Shown: positions 1 to 7,100, counted from the first letter of the stretch. The stretch: DNA of 8,001 nt from Flammeovirgaceae bacterium UBA2786 (GCA_002352225.1 DEIA01000023.1:14424-22424); one strand, 5' to 3'. Notes: generated by a model not told the origin, from the sequence alone. A program made the numbers and translations.

Positions 1-7
1 AGAATTT

Positions 8-41
8 TTGAAAATGTCTTCCGGTAAAATTGCTACCTTTG
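8..41 (+). promoter_or_regulatory. Bacteroidota-type promoter of the trhO-mogA-M23 run
   Basis: TTG at 8-10 and TACCTTTG at 34-41 are separated by 23 bases. This fits the phylum's sigma-ABfr consensus (TTG at about -33, TAnnTTTG at about -7), with the -7 box matching fully. Transcription should begin at roughly 46-49, which leaves a leader of only about 12 nucleotides before the ATG at 60. The placement is inferred from the motif alone. Confidence 0.7.
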
Positions 42-59
42 TGCGTTAAATTGTACAAA

Positions 60-1106
60 ATGGCCCTTTACAATCGTGTTAACGGCAAAATCCTAAAAGA
101 ACAACTTCACAGAGGCAACGAGCCGCGCACCACTATCTCATTTTACAAGTATTACCAGCTTGCTGAACCAGCTGATTTCAGAAACGAGTTTTACAAAAAA
201 TTTGACCAGTTAGGGGTACGCGGTCGGATTTATGTGGCCACAGAAGGGATTAATGCTCAAATAAGTGTACCCACCAGCCAGCTCGAACAATTCAAACACG
301 AATTGTATGCCATCAATTTTCTGAATGGCGTGCGATTAAACATGGCCGTAGAAGACAATGGTAAATCATTTTTTAAGTTAAAAATTCTGGTACGCAAAAA
401 AATTGTAGCCGATGGACTTAATGATAATACATTTAATGTAACCGATTGTGGTAAACATGTAACAGCTAAAGAGTTTAATGAGCTTGCCGAAAATCCAGAT
501 ACAGTTTTAGTGGATATGCGCAATCATTACGAAAGCGAAGTGGGGCATTTCAAAAATGCAATCTGCCCGGATGTTGACACTTTTCGTGAAGAGCTTCAGG
601 TGGTGGAGAATCTCCTTTCTGATCAAAAAGATAAAAACCTGCTGATGTACTGTACGGGTGGCATACGCTGCGAAAAAGCAAGTGCCTGGTTTAAGCATAT
701 TGGATTTAAAAATGTTTTTCAACTGGAAGGTGGCATAATTAAATATGCACAGGATGTAAAAACTCAAAACCTCGAAAATAAATTTATTGGGAAGAACTTT
801 GTTTTTGACGAACGACTGGGTGAGCGAATCTCAGATGATATCATCAGCGAGTGCCACCAGTGTGGTAAACCATGCGATACGCATACCAACTGTAAAAACG
901 ATGGATGTCATTTATTGTTTATTCAATGTACCGAATGTGCTGCAAAATATAATGGATGTTGCACTGAGTCCTGCGCTGAAATAATTGCATTACCCGAAGA
1001 AGTACAACGCACTTTACGAAAAGGAATAAACAAAGGACGCCAGGTATTTAAGAAAGGCCGGGCTAAAGACTTGCGTAATAAATCATCACATTCTGTTTCG
1101 GTGTAA
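60..1106 (+). CDS. trhO: tRNA uridine(34) hydroxylase, rhodanese family (TrhO/YceA)
   Basis: Product of 348 residues. TrhO uses O2 to hydroxylate uridine 34 of certain tRNAs to 5-hydroxyuridine, the first step towards the cmo5U/mcmo5U wobble modifications, in the cytoplasm. The N-terminal ~95 residues form the family's acylphosphatase-like domain, with GRIYVATEGINAQ around 56-68. The rhodanese domain spans about 134-231, with the active loop CTGGIRC starting at Cys198 (codon 651-653). The family motif FVFDERLGERI follows at 247-257. The C-terminal part is rich in cysteines (265, 268, 272, 278, 283, 290, 293, 300, 301, 305), as in the Rhodanase_C domain, and may bind metal. The frame stays open upstream to a TTG at 30, but that codon lies inside the promoter, ahead of the expected transcript start, so the ATG at 60 is chosen. 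mogA follows after 2 bases. No cmoA or cmoB is visible nearby. Confidence 0.95.
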   Translation: MALYNRVNGKILKEQLHRGNEPRTTISFYKYYQLAEPADFRNEFYKKFDQLGVRGRIYVATEGINAQISVPTSQLEQFKHELYAINFLNGVRLNMAVEDNGKSFFKLKILVRKKIVADGLNDNTFNVTDCGKHVTAKEFNELAENPDTVLVDMRNHYESEVGHFKNAICPDVDTFREELQVVENLLSDQKDKNLLMYCTGGIRCEKASAWFKHIGFKNVFQLEGGIIKYAQDVKTQNLENKFIGKNFVFDERLGERISDDIISECHQCGKPCDTHTNCKNDGCHLLFIQCTECAAKYNGCCTESCAEIIALPEEVQRTLRKGINKGRQVFKKGRAKDLRNKSSHSVSV

Positions 1107-1108
1107 GC

Positions 1109-1645
1109 ATGATCGATCAAAAAATTATTCGCATCGGTATTATTAATGTTTCAGACCGGGCCAGTCAGGGCATTTATGAAGATATTCCCGGCAAGGCCAT
1201 TGTAAGTACCTTAAATGAATACCTGATTAATACCTGGGAGAAAGAATATATCATTATTCCCGATGAGCAGGCATTAATTGAAAAGGCAATGATACGTATG
1301 GCCGATGAAAAAAAATGCTGTCTTATTATTACCAGCGGAGGTACAGGGCCTGCTTTGCGCGATGTTACACCGGAAGCCACTCAGGCGGTATGTAACAAAA
1401 TGATGCCAGGCTTTGGCGAGTTAATGCGGGCAGAAAGTCTCAAATATGTACCTACAGCCATTCTGTCGCGGCAAACAGCAGGAATCAGAAATCAGACTTT
1501 AATTGTAAATTTGCCAGGGAAACCAAAAGCTATTCGCCAATGTTTAGATGCTGTGTTTCCGGCTATTCCCTATTGTATTGATCTTTTGAATGGCCCTTAT
1601 ATAGAATGTAAACCCGAAATAATCAAAGTTTTCAGGCCACAATAA
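1109..1645 (+). CDS. mogA: Molybdopterin adenylyltransferase (MogA)
   Basis: Product of 178 residues, a single MoCF-binding (MogA/MoaB) domain over its whole length. MogA adenylates molybdopterin with ATP to give MPT-AMP, the substrate for molybdate insertion in molybdenum cofactor synthesis (cytoplasm). It follows E. coli MogA closely: SDRAS at 15-19, PDEQ at 51-54, TSGGTGPALRDVTPEAT at 75-91, MPGFGE at 99-104, PTAILSRQTAG at 115-125, NLPGKPK at 134-140, PYCIDLLNGPYIE at 154-166. Asp52 and Asp85 align with the two aspartates known as functionally critical in E. coli (49 and 82). The RDVTP and MPGFGE versions favour MogA over MoaB. The start lies 2 bases after the trhO stop and lacks a Shine-Dalgarno sequence, suggesting coupling. 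No other cofactor gene (moaA, moaC, moeA) is in the window. Confidence 0.95.
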   Translation: MIDQKIIRIGIINVSDRASQGIYEDIPGKAIVSTLNEYLINTWEKEYIIIPDEQALIEKAMIRMADEKKCCLIITSGGTGPALRDVTPEATQAVCNKMMPGFGELMRAESLKYVPTAILSRQTAGIRNQTLIVNLPGKPKAIRQCLDAVFPAIPYCIDLLNGPYIECKPEIIKVFRPQ

Positions 1646-1653
1646 ATTAAAGT

Positions 1654-2634
1654 ATGGCAAGAATAAAATACTACTACGATACCGAAACCTGTAAGTACGA
1701 GCGTATTAAAACCTCAACAGGCGATCTTATTCTGAATACCCTGGGTATAGTTTGTCTTACCGTGGCTATGGCTGTTGGCTTATTAATTCTCTATGGCACC
1801 TATTTCGAATCGCCAAAAGAATTAATGCTTAAAAATGAGGTTAAAGAAATGGAGTTCTATTATGAAAACCTGTCGGCAGAGGTAGAAAAACTACATAAGC
1901 AATTATCCAACATTGAGTATCGCGATGATAACATCTATCGGGTAGTGTTAGGGGCCGAACCTATTGATAAGAGTATTCGCGAGGCAGGCGTAGGTGGTCT
2001 AGATCGCTATGAAGACATCAAAAATAAAAGCATTCTGCATGCCGATCTAATTACCAAGCTCTCTGAAAGTGTGGATAACCTGCGCAGAAAAATCTACATC
2101 GAATCCAAATCGCAGGACGATGTGGTTAACCTTGCAGAAAGTAAAGAAAAACTCTTTGCAGCTATTCCGGCCATACAACCTGTTGCCAACAAACAATTAA
2201 TCGCGCTTGCTTCCGGATATGGCCTTCGCATTCATCCTATTTATAAAGTAAAGAAAATGCACACAGGTATCGACTTTGCTGCCGCTATCGGAACTCCCAT
2301 TTATGCGACTGCTGATGGCGTGATTGATAAACTAAATGTAAGCTTTAGCGGCTATGGCAAAATGATTGAGATCGACCATGGCTTTGGGTACAGAACACGG
2401 TATGCTCATATGCATGGTTTTGCTGTACGACAAGGTCAGAAAATTAAGCGTGGCGATTTAATTGGCTATGTTGGCGATACCGGATTATCTACGGCACCGC
2501 ATCTTCACTACGAAGTGTTTGTAAATGGCGTACACGCAAACCCCGTGCATTACTTCTTTAATGATCTTAACCCGGCCGAGTACGAAAAGATTATTGAACT
2601 GGCTTCAATAGAAAACCAATCGCTGGGTATGTAA
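1654..2634 (+). CDS. Membrane-anchored M23 (LytM-type) metallopeptidase
   Basis: Product of 326 residues. The first ~24 residues are charged and cytoplasmic, with a KYYYDTETCKYERIK stretch at 5-19 typical of Bacteroidota M23 proteins. One transmembrane helix follows at about 25-50, then a helical, coiled-coil-like segment at about 54-90 and a linker. The M23 domain covers about 185-300, outside the inner membrane. Catalytic and zinc-binding positions look intact: SGYGLRIHP at 187-195, His203 and Asp207 in HTGIDFA, His252 in YAHMH, and His283 and His285 in HLHYEVF. By comparison with LytM, His203, Asp207 and His285 bind zinc and His252 and His283 assist catalysis. It should therefore cleave peptidoglycan cross-bridges or stem peptides in the periplasm; the exact bond cannot be read. 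The start is 8 bases after mogA, so it probably shares that transcript. It differs from the EnvC/NlpD type, which lack catalytic residues. Confidence 0.9.
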   Translation: MARIKYYYDTETCKYERIKTSTGDLILNTLGIVCLTVAMAVGLLILYGTYFESPKELMLKNEVKEMEFYYENLSAEVEKLHKQLSNIEYRDDNIYRVVLGAEPIDKSIREAGVGGLDRYEDIKNKSILHADLITKLSESVDNLRRKIYIESKSQDDVVNLAESKEKLFAAIPAIQPVANKQLIALASGYGLRIHPIYKVKKMHTGIDFAAAIGTPIYATADGVIDKLNVSFSGYGKMIEIDHGFGYRTRYAHMHGFAVRQGQKIKRGDLIGYVGDTGLSTAPHLHYEVFVNGVHANPVHYFFNDLNPAEYEKIIELASIENQSLGM

Positions 2635-2641
2635 GGGTAAA

Positions 2642-2664
2642 ATACACAACAATAGCTTGTGTAT
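2642..2664 (+). other. Small hairpin after the M23 gene
   Basis: ATACACAA (2642-2649) pairs perfectly with TTGTGTAT (2657-2664) around a 7-base loop. The stem is AT-rich and no T-run follows, so it is a poor intrinsic terminator. It may be a 3'-end protecting stem or a weak stop for the first transcript. The right arm overlaps the TTG of the candidate promoter of the next run. Confidence 0.4.
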
Positions 2665-2688
2665 GCCATACTTAAAATTGTAACTTTA
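2657..2688 (+). promoter_or_regulatory. Candidate promoter of the lipoprotein-barrel-CHAT run
   Basis: TTG at 2657-2659, a 21-base spacer and TAACTTTA at 2681-2688 match the Bacteroidota promoter with one mismatch at the last base of the -7 box. An overlapping alternative, TAACCTTG at 2687-2694, also has one mismatch but lacks a well-placed TTG. Transcription would begin near 2694, about 18 bases before the TTG start codon. It is the only gap long enough to hold a promoter for the three genes that follow. Confidence 0.45.
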
Positions 2689-2711
2689 ACCTTGGTACAA
2701 TAAAATCAGGT

Positions 2712-3236
2712 TTGAAGTTAATTGCCCCCATAATACTTCTTATACTATTATTCGGTTGCACCGATTTTGAGCCTTTTAAAGGCGAAAAAATCACCCAGCA
2801 TGCCTCAGCCGTAATTAATTTCAGCTCTCAATATTCCTCAGGTAGTTGGTCTGCCAACAGGGCATTAGGCGAGGCGAATGTTTACCCCGTATATGGTGAT
2901 AATACTGGAGCATGGGCTTCCATTACGCCCGATGATCAAAGAGAATTCTTAGTCCTTGGTTTTGAAGAATCGCAAACCGTAAAAAAAATTGAAATTTTTG
3001 AAACCTATAACCCAGGCGCTATTGACAGCATCTTCCTGAGAAACTCCGAAACACAAACCTGGATAACCGTGTATGCTAAAGCACCTCAAACAGATTTGCC
3101 CGAAGCAGCCCGGATATTTTCGGTTCATCTTATTGAAACAATCTTTAAAGCAGATGCGATCCGCTTAGCCATCAACAGTCCCGCAGTAGCGGGATGGAAC
3201 GAAATAGATGCAGTAGCAATAACCGGTCAAAAGTAA
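2712..3236 (+). CDS. Small lipoprotein with a discoidin-like (galactose-binding fold) pattern
   Basis: Product of 174 residues, start TTG. No ATG lies upstream in frame or near enough downstream to keep the signal sequence, and reading from TTG gives an excellent lipoprotein signal: MKL, a hydrophobic stretch, then the lipobox LFGC with Cys16 as the lipidated residue. The mature part resembles the discoidin/F5-8C-like domain seen in some Bacteroidota envelope proteins and in the N-terminal part of eukaryotic FBXL4. Landmarks are FSSQYSSGSWSANRALGE (37-54), NVYPVYGDNTGAW (56-68), EIFETYNPGAIDSIFL (94-109) and the C-terminal GWNEIDAVAITG. This points to a single beta-sandwich domain, possibly binding glycan or protein; the ligand is unknown. 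Residues after Cys16 (T-D-F-E) only weakly resemble a surface-export signal. The beta-barrel gene starts 5 bases later. The fold assignment rests on recall of sequence patterns. Confidence 0.75.
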   Translation: MKLIAPIILLILLFGCTDFEPFKGEKITQHASAVINFSSQYSSGSWSANRALGEANVYPVYGDNTGAWASITPDDQREFLVLGFEESQTVKKIEIFETYNPGAIDSIFLRNSETQTWITVYAKAPQTDLPEAARIFSVHLIETIFKADAIRLAINSPAVAGWNEIDAVAITGQK

Positions 3237-3241
3237 TTACC

Positions 3242-4195
3242 ATGAAGCTAAAATTACTAACGCTCGCATTTTCACTACTTATTATTCAACAAGTTTACGC
3301 GCAAGGTTGCAGCGATGCCGGCTTCTGCACAATGGGTGCCATGAAACCCGATCAACCCTACAATAAAAAAATTCCAATCAAACTTCGTAGCGTAGAGGTA
3401 AGTTTCTACAGAGGAACTACCACCCTGTCGCCCGTAGTGTACGTTGCCAACCTGGATGCAAGCTTTAACGTGATTGACGATAAAACATTCTTTCAGGTAA
3501 AAGTGCCGTATCAGGCTATTGACGGCAACTTTGGAAAAACTAACGGGCTTGGCGATTTATCACTTTGCCTTACACGCAACCTGTATTCATCCGAAAAATT
3601 TGATATCAGCGTATCCGTAGGAAGCAAAATACCCTCTAATAAGTCGAACCTGCGATCAAAAGAAAATGGGTTGATGTTCCCAATGTATTATCAAACCAGT
3701 TTAGGAACATACGATGCCATTGCAGGGATCTCATTAATCAACAAACAATGGTTATTTGCTACCGGCATTCAACATCCGTTTAACCAGAACGAAAATACGT
3801 TTACGTGGGGCGCATGGATACCCGTTTACGCAAATGGTGAGGGTGAAGATTATGTGCGCGACAATATGATTGCTTACAACCTAAAGCGTGGAACAGATGT
3901 GATGCTGCGTGTAGAGCGTAATTTCAGATATGCACGCTTCAATTTTACATTAGGTTTGCTGCCCATCTTTCGCATAACCCAGGATGAGATTACCGATATA
4001 AACACCAATCAGCGAATAAAACTGGATGGCACAACTGGTATGGCGCTATCGGGTATCGGAACAGTGGGATACAACTTTAATGTGAAATCGGGAGTAAGAC
4101 TTTTGTTTGGAAAAAAGATAACCCAGCGAAAAGTAAATCCGGATGGGCTTACACGACACGATGTAACTACAATCAGTTATTACTACCGTTTTTAA
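3242..4195 (+). CDS. Probable outer-membrane beta-barrel protein, family not named
   Basis: Product of 317 residues. A clear Sec signal peptide (MKLKLL, hydrophobic core, QQVYA|Q) should be cut after Ala20. The frame is open upstream to an ATG at 3194, but that would overlap the previous gene and bury the signal peptide, so 3242 is chosen. The mature protein begins QGCSDAGFC, with Cys23 and Cys29 set to form a disulfide or bind a metal. The rest shows alternating short hydrophobic and polar strands and glycine-rich turns (for example NGLGDLSLCLTRNLY at 101-115 and GIGTVGYNFNVKSGVRLLFG at 271-290). It ends in an aromatic strand, ISYYYRF, with terminal Phe, as expected of a barrel inserted by BAM. 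It is small for a transporter and has no TonB plug or OmpA domain. Its place between a lipoprotein and an exported CHAT protein suggests a shared envelope function; I do not recognise a named family. Confidence 0.8.
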   Translation: MKLKLLTLAFSLLIIQQVYAQGCSDAGFCTMGAMKPDQPYNKKIPIKLRSVEVSFYRGTTTLSPVVYVANLDASFNVIDDKTFFQVKVPYQAIDGNFGKTNGLGDLSLCLTRNLYSSEKFDISVSVGSKIPSNKSNLRSKENGLMFPMYYQTSLGTYDAIAGISLINKQWLFATGIQHPFNQNENTFTWGAWIPVYANGEGEDYVRDNMIAYNLKRGTDVMLRVERNFRYARFNFTLGLLPIFRITQDEITDINTNQRIKLDGTTGMALSGIGTVGYNFNVKSGVRLLFGKKITQRKVNPDGLTRHDVTTISYYYRF

Positions 4196-4197
4196 GC

Positions 4198-6909
4198 ATG
4201 ATTCGACATACGCTTTTCCTATTTCTGATATTAAGTTGTTTTGTGGCAACCGCACAAAAGCAGCCAGCCCCTGACGTGTTAAATCAACTCAATCAACTGC
4301 TTTCCGATTCCCGGTTTTCTGAGGTAATAACATTAGCTGATAATTCACCGGGGGCCACACCCCTTCTTACTCTTGAAATTCAAAATAAAAAAGCAGAGGC
4401 CTTAATTCGGCTTGGTAAACTTGAAGATGCCGAGAAACTGATTCAATCGCTGTCTGCTAAAGCAAAGGAGACAAAGGGTGCAGGTAAACAACAAGCTATC
4501 TTACAAACTACTACAGGCTTTCTGCGCCTTAATCAGGGAAGGATTGATTTGGCAATAGATGAACTTCAATCCGCAATAGAAAAGTTAAATTCAGAAAACC
4601 AAACCCGCAGCCTTGAAATGGCCGATGCACTGGCATACCTCGGTAATGTGTATCGCACCTCAGCCAAAACAAGTCAGGCCGAAGAACATTTGCTACATGC
4701 ATTAGCAATCCGGCAGGAAAAACTACCAGCCGAACATGAGTTGATTGCTGCCAGCTATAATGATTTGGGGCTTATTTACACCCAAATTGATATTGATAAA
4801 TCCTATCAATACTACAACCTGGCTTTAACGATGTATGAAAAATTGCATGGAAAAGATCATCCCAAAATCGCTATCACTAATACTAACCTCGGCTACTTAA
4901 ATCAAACCGACAAGCAATATGGCGATGCCATAAATTACTACACTACGGCATTAGCGATATGGGAAAAAATCTATCCTCAACCCCACCCCAACAAAGCCTT
5001 GGTTATGATGAATTTGGGCCAAACGTATTCCACAATGGGCAATACAACTACTGCGTTGGAGTTTTACAATAAAGCGCTTGCCATGTATCAAAGCACACAG
5101 GGCAATAAGCATCCGGATGTAGCCTATGTATTGAACCTGATTGGAAACGAAAAGCTTGCTCAAAAGAAATACGAAGAAGCTTTGCAGCATTATCAAAAAG
5201 CCATTATCGCTAACCTGCCTGATTTTAACACGGAAGATATTGAAATTAACCCAACCCGGTTCAATTTCTATAATGGCATGCAGCTACTAAATTCATTACT
5301 GTACAAAGCACAGGCTTTTGAAACCCGCCACCTTACTAAAACGCTAAAGATTAAAGATTTAGTACTGGCTCTATCATCCTTGCAAACCTGCGATACATTA
5401 ATCGATAAAATCAGACAACAGACCACTTACGAATCGGACAAGATTGCCCTGGGGGCAGTAGCTAACGAAATTTATGCTTCAGGAGTTCGGGTTAGTCATA
5501 TGCTTAGCGATGTTTCATTTTTGCACCGCGAACATTACCGTGAACTTAGTTTCTATTTTGCCGAGAAAAGTAAAGCTGCAGTTTTACAAGAAGCCATCTC
5601 CGATTCAAATGCCAAGTCTTTCGCCAACATACCCCCAGAGTTGTTGGAAGAAGAAAAGAATTTAAAATCGGCATTGGCACTGGTAAACCAGAAATTAGCT
5701 CAAAAGCCTTCTGAAGAAGAAGAGAAATATCTTCGCGAAACCGCATTTGAACTAAATCAGATTTACAATCAGTTTGTGGTAGATCTGGAAAAAAAATTTC
5801 CGGATTACTTCAATTTGAAATTCAATACGGCAGCGCCCACCATTGAACAGCTTCAACATTTGTTAGATTCCAAAACCGCACTCATAAGCTATTTTATTGA
5901 TGAAGACAAAGAACGTTTGTATACTTTTTTGATTACACAGAAACGATACGAAGTTAAAGACCAAACCTTACCTTCTGAATACGATAAATACATTAATGGA
6001 TTTAGAAACAGTATGCGCTTTAGCGAACCGAAAGTATTTGCAAGCAGTTCGAGAAATCTTTATCGGCTTCTCATTCCTTCCGGAATACCCGGCTCCATTA
6101 CCAATCTCGTGTTTCTTCCCAGCGGCAGAATGAGTGTAATTCCATTCGAGGCATTACTGACACAGCCCGTTAAAGATATTGTTCCATTTAATCAACTGCC
6201 GTATCTCGTTAATAAATTCAACATCCGGTATGAACTCTCTGCAGGCCTGCTGCTTCAAAAAAGTAAGAGTACCTCTAAAACCGGAATTGCATCAGCTCAG
6301 TTATTGGCACCCATTCAATTTCCATTAAAAGATAATCTGGATGCCTTACCCGGTACGGAAACAGAAGTTAATCAGATAAGGGAATTACTAAGCACTAAAC
6401 AGATACCCTGCGAGGTACTGATCAAACATTCGGCTAACGAAACTTCTGTAAAAAGTGAATCATTGAAAAACTTTGATCTTATTCACTTTGCTACACATGG
6501 TATTGTAGATGAAGATAACCCCGACCTGTCGCGTATTTTTTTACAAACCGATTCAGAAGCAGAAGATGGTAATTTATTTAACGGAGAAATTTACAACTTG
6601 CATCTGAATGCAAACCTGGTTACACTTTCGGCTTGCCAGACCGGGCTGGGAAAAATTTCGAAAGGCGAAGGTGTAATTGGACTATCACGGGCATTGGTTT
6701 ATGCAGGCGCAAAAAATCTGGTGGTTTCTTTCTGGAGTGTAGCCGATGAATCTACCTCGCAATTGATGACTTCGTTCTATCAACAACTGATTTCAACTAA
6801 AAACAAACCCTATACAGAAGCCTTACGAAATGCCAAACTGGAAATGATTAAGCATAAGAACTATTCTTCACCTTATTATTGGGCCCCGTTTGTGTTGATA
6901 GGATTTTGA
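4198..6909 (+). CDS. Exported TPR-CHAT protein (caspase-like protease)
   Basis: Product of 903 residues. The N-terminus is a signal peptide: hydrophobic core at 5-18 and a likely cut in ATA|QK after Ala19. LSC at 12-14 is a weaker lipoprotein alternative. Helical repeats run from about 60 to 340. Within them, about 137-340 holds roughly five ~42-residue TPRs of the kinesin-light-chain type, seen as recurring LGxxY, ALxIxEK and HP motifs. A non-TPR helical linker with a charged, coiled-coil-like part (about 480-535) follows. The CHAT domain covers about 610-903, with the catalytic dyad His767 in FATHG and Cys813 in SACQTG. GEGVIGLSRALVYAGAKNLV and the terminal WAPFVLIGF are typical of intact CHAT domains. 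CHAT proteins are clan CD cysteine peptidases, often held inactive by their repeats; substrate and trigger are unknown here. No C-terminal type IX sorting domain follows, so a periplasmic place is likely. It starts 2 bases after the barrel gene. Confidence 0.9.
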   Translation: MIRHTLFLFLILSCFVATAQKQPAPDVLNQLNQLLSDSRFSEVITLADNSPGATPLLTLEIQNKKAEALIRLGKLEDAEKLIQSLSAKAKETKGAGKQQAILQTTTGFLRLNQGRIDLAIDELQSAIEKLNSENQTRSLEMADALAYLGNVYRTSAKTSQAEEHLLHALAIRQEKLPAEHELIAASYNDLGLIYTQIDIDKSYQYYNLALTMYEKLHGKDHPKIAITNTNLGYLNQTDKQYGDAINYYTTALAIWEKIYPQPHPNKALVMMNLGQTYSTMGNTTTALEFYNKALAMYQSTQGNKHPDVAYVLNLIGNEKLAQKKYEEALQHYQKAIIANLPDFNTEDIEINPTRFNFYNGMQLLNSLLYKAQAFETRHLTKTLKIKDLVLALSSLQTCDTLIDKIRQQTTYESDKIALGAVANEIYASGVRVSHMLSDVSFLHREHYRELSFYFAEKSKAAVLQEAISDSNAKSFANIPPELLEEEKNLKSALALVNQKLAQKPSEEEEKYLRETAFELNQIYNQFVVDLEKKFPDYFNLKFNTAAPTIEQLQHLLDSKTALISYFIDEDKERLYTFLITQKRYEVKDQTLPSEYDKYINGFRNSMRFSEPKVFASSSRNLYRLLIPSGIPGSITNLVFLPSGRMSVIPFEALLTQPVKDIVPFNQLPYLVNKFNIRYELSAGLLLQKSKSTSKTGIASAQLLAPIQFPLKDNLDALPGTETEVNQIRELLSTKQIPCEVLIKHSANETSVKSESLKNFDLIHFATHGIVDEDNPDLSRIFLQTDSEAEDGNLFNGEIYNLHLNANLVTLSACQTGLGKISKGEGVIGLSRALVYAGAKNLVVSFWSVADESTSQLMTSFYQQLISTKNKPYTEALRNAKLEMIKHKNYSSPYYWAPFVLIGF

Positions 6910-6916
6910 GGGATTT

Positions 6917-7037
6917 AACCCGCCTTGAAGTAGCCGGTTTTTACACCGCATCTACTGTCAAGGTCAGGTTTTGACACAGTTTAACGCTATGGCAAATAGA
7001 ATTTACTGTGCTTTAGAGAACCCTAAAGTAGCAGGTT
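6917..7037. repeat. Short imperfect direct repeat in the gap before pcm
   Basis: AAGTAGCCGGTT at 6928-6939 recurs as AAGTAGCAGGTT at 7026-7037 (11 of 12 bases, 98 bases apart). Each copy is preceded by AACCC (6917-6921 and 7019-7023) at slightly different spacing, giving each unit AACC and GGTT ends. It could be the remains of a small repeat or an operator pair; it could also be chance. Confidence 0.3.
6954..6980 (+). other. Imperfect hairpin after the CHAT gene
   Basis: ACTGTCAA (6954-6961) can pair with TTGACACAGT (6971-6980) through 8 base pairs with a 2-base bulge and a 9-base loop. Only TTTA follows, so this is at best a weak transcription stop for the lipoprotein-barrel-CHAT run. It lies about 45 bases past the stop codon. 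No better terminator is seen in the 212-base gap. Confidence 0.3.
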
Positions 7038-7040
7038 GAG

Positions 7041-7073
7041 TTTCAATTTTCCTAAACATTTTCCAAAACTTTG
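7041..7073 (+). promoter_or_regulatory. Weak candidate promoter of pcm
   Basis: TTTC (7041-7044), a 21-base spacer and AAACTTTG (7066-7073) approximate the Bacteroidota promoter with one mismatch in each box. Transcription would start near 7078-7080, giving a leader of about 40 bases. It is the best match found in the gap, but weak. Confidence 0.25.
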
Positions 7074-7080
7074 TTTACGC

Positions 7081-7100
7081 CTAAAAAATGGCTTTTTTAG
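7081..7100 (+). other. AT-rich hairpin in the pcm leader
   Basis: CTAAAAAA (7081-7088) pairs perfectly with TTTTTTAG (7093-7100) around the loop TGGC. With a bulged C7101 the stem can extend through G7079-C7080 to G7102-C7103. It ends about 20 bases before the pcm ATG. If pcm is transcribed from the candidate promoter just upstream, this hairpin would sit at the 5' end of its mRNA. A read-through stop for upstream transcripts is an alternative, but the T-run is inside the stem. Confidence 0.4.

Noticed and set aside
30..59. In-frame TTG start for trhO adding 10 residues
   Set aside because: It overlaps the TACCTTTG promoter box and precedes the expected transcript start; the ATG at 60 matches the usual start of the family.
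257..767. Minus-strand open frames of 86-88 codons inside trhO
   Set aside because: They lie within trhO, and their translations show no motif or signal; explained as shadows of the coding strand.
3194..3241. Upstream ATG for the beta-barrel gene
   Set aside because: It would overlap the lipoprotein gene by 43 bases and put 16 polar residues in front of a well-formed signal peptide.
1104..4202. Identical junction TAAGCATGAT at trhO/mogA (1104-1113) and barrel/CHAT (4193-4202)
   Set aside because: Ten bases that include a stop and a start codon can easily recur; no longer identity surrounds them.
4606..5217. DNA-level tandem repeat in the TPR region
   Set aside because: The ~42-residue periodicity is at protein level; the nucleotide units are strongly diverged, as usual for old TPRs.
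7081..7100. Reading the AT hairpin before pcm as an intrinsic terminator of the CHAT gene
   Set aside because: The T-run forms part of the stem and is not a free tail; the alternative GCC/GGC stem has only 3 pairs.
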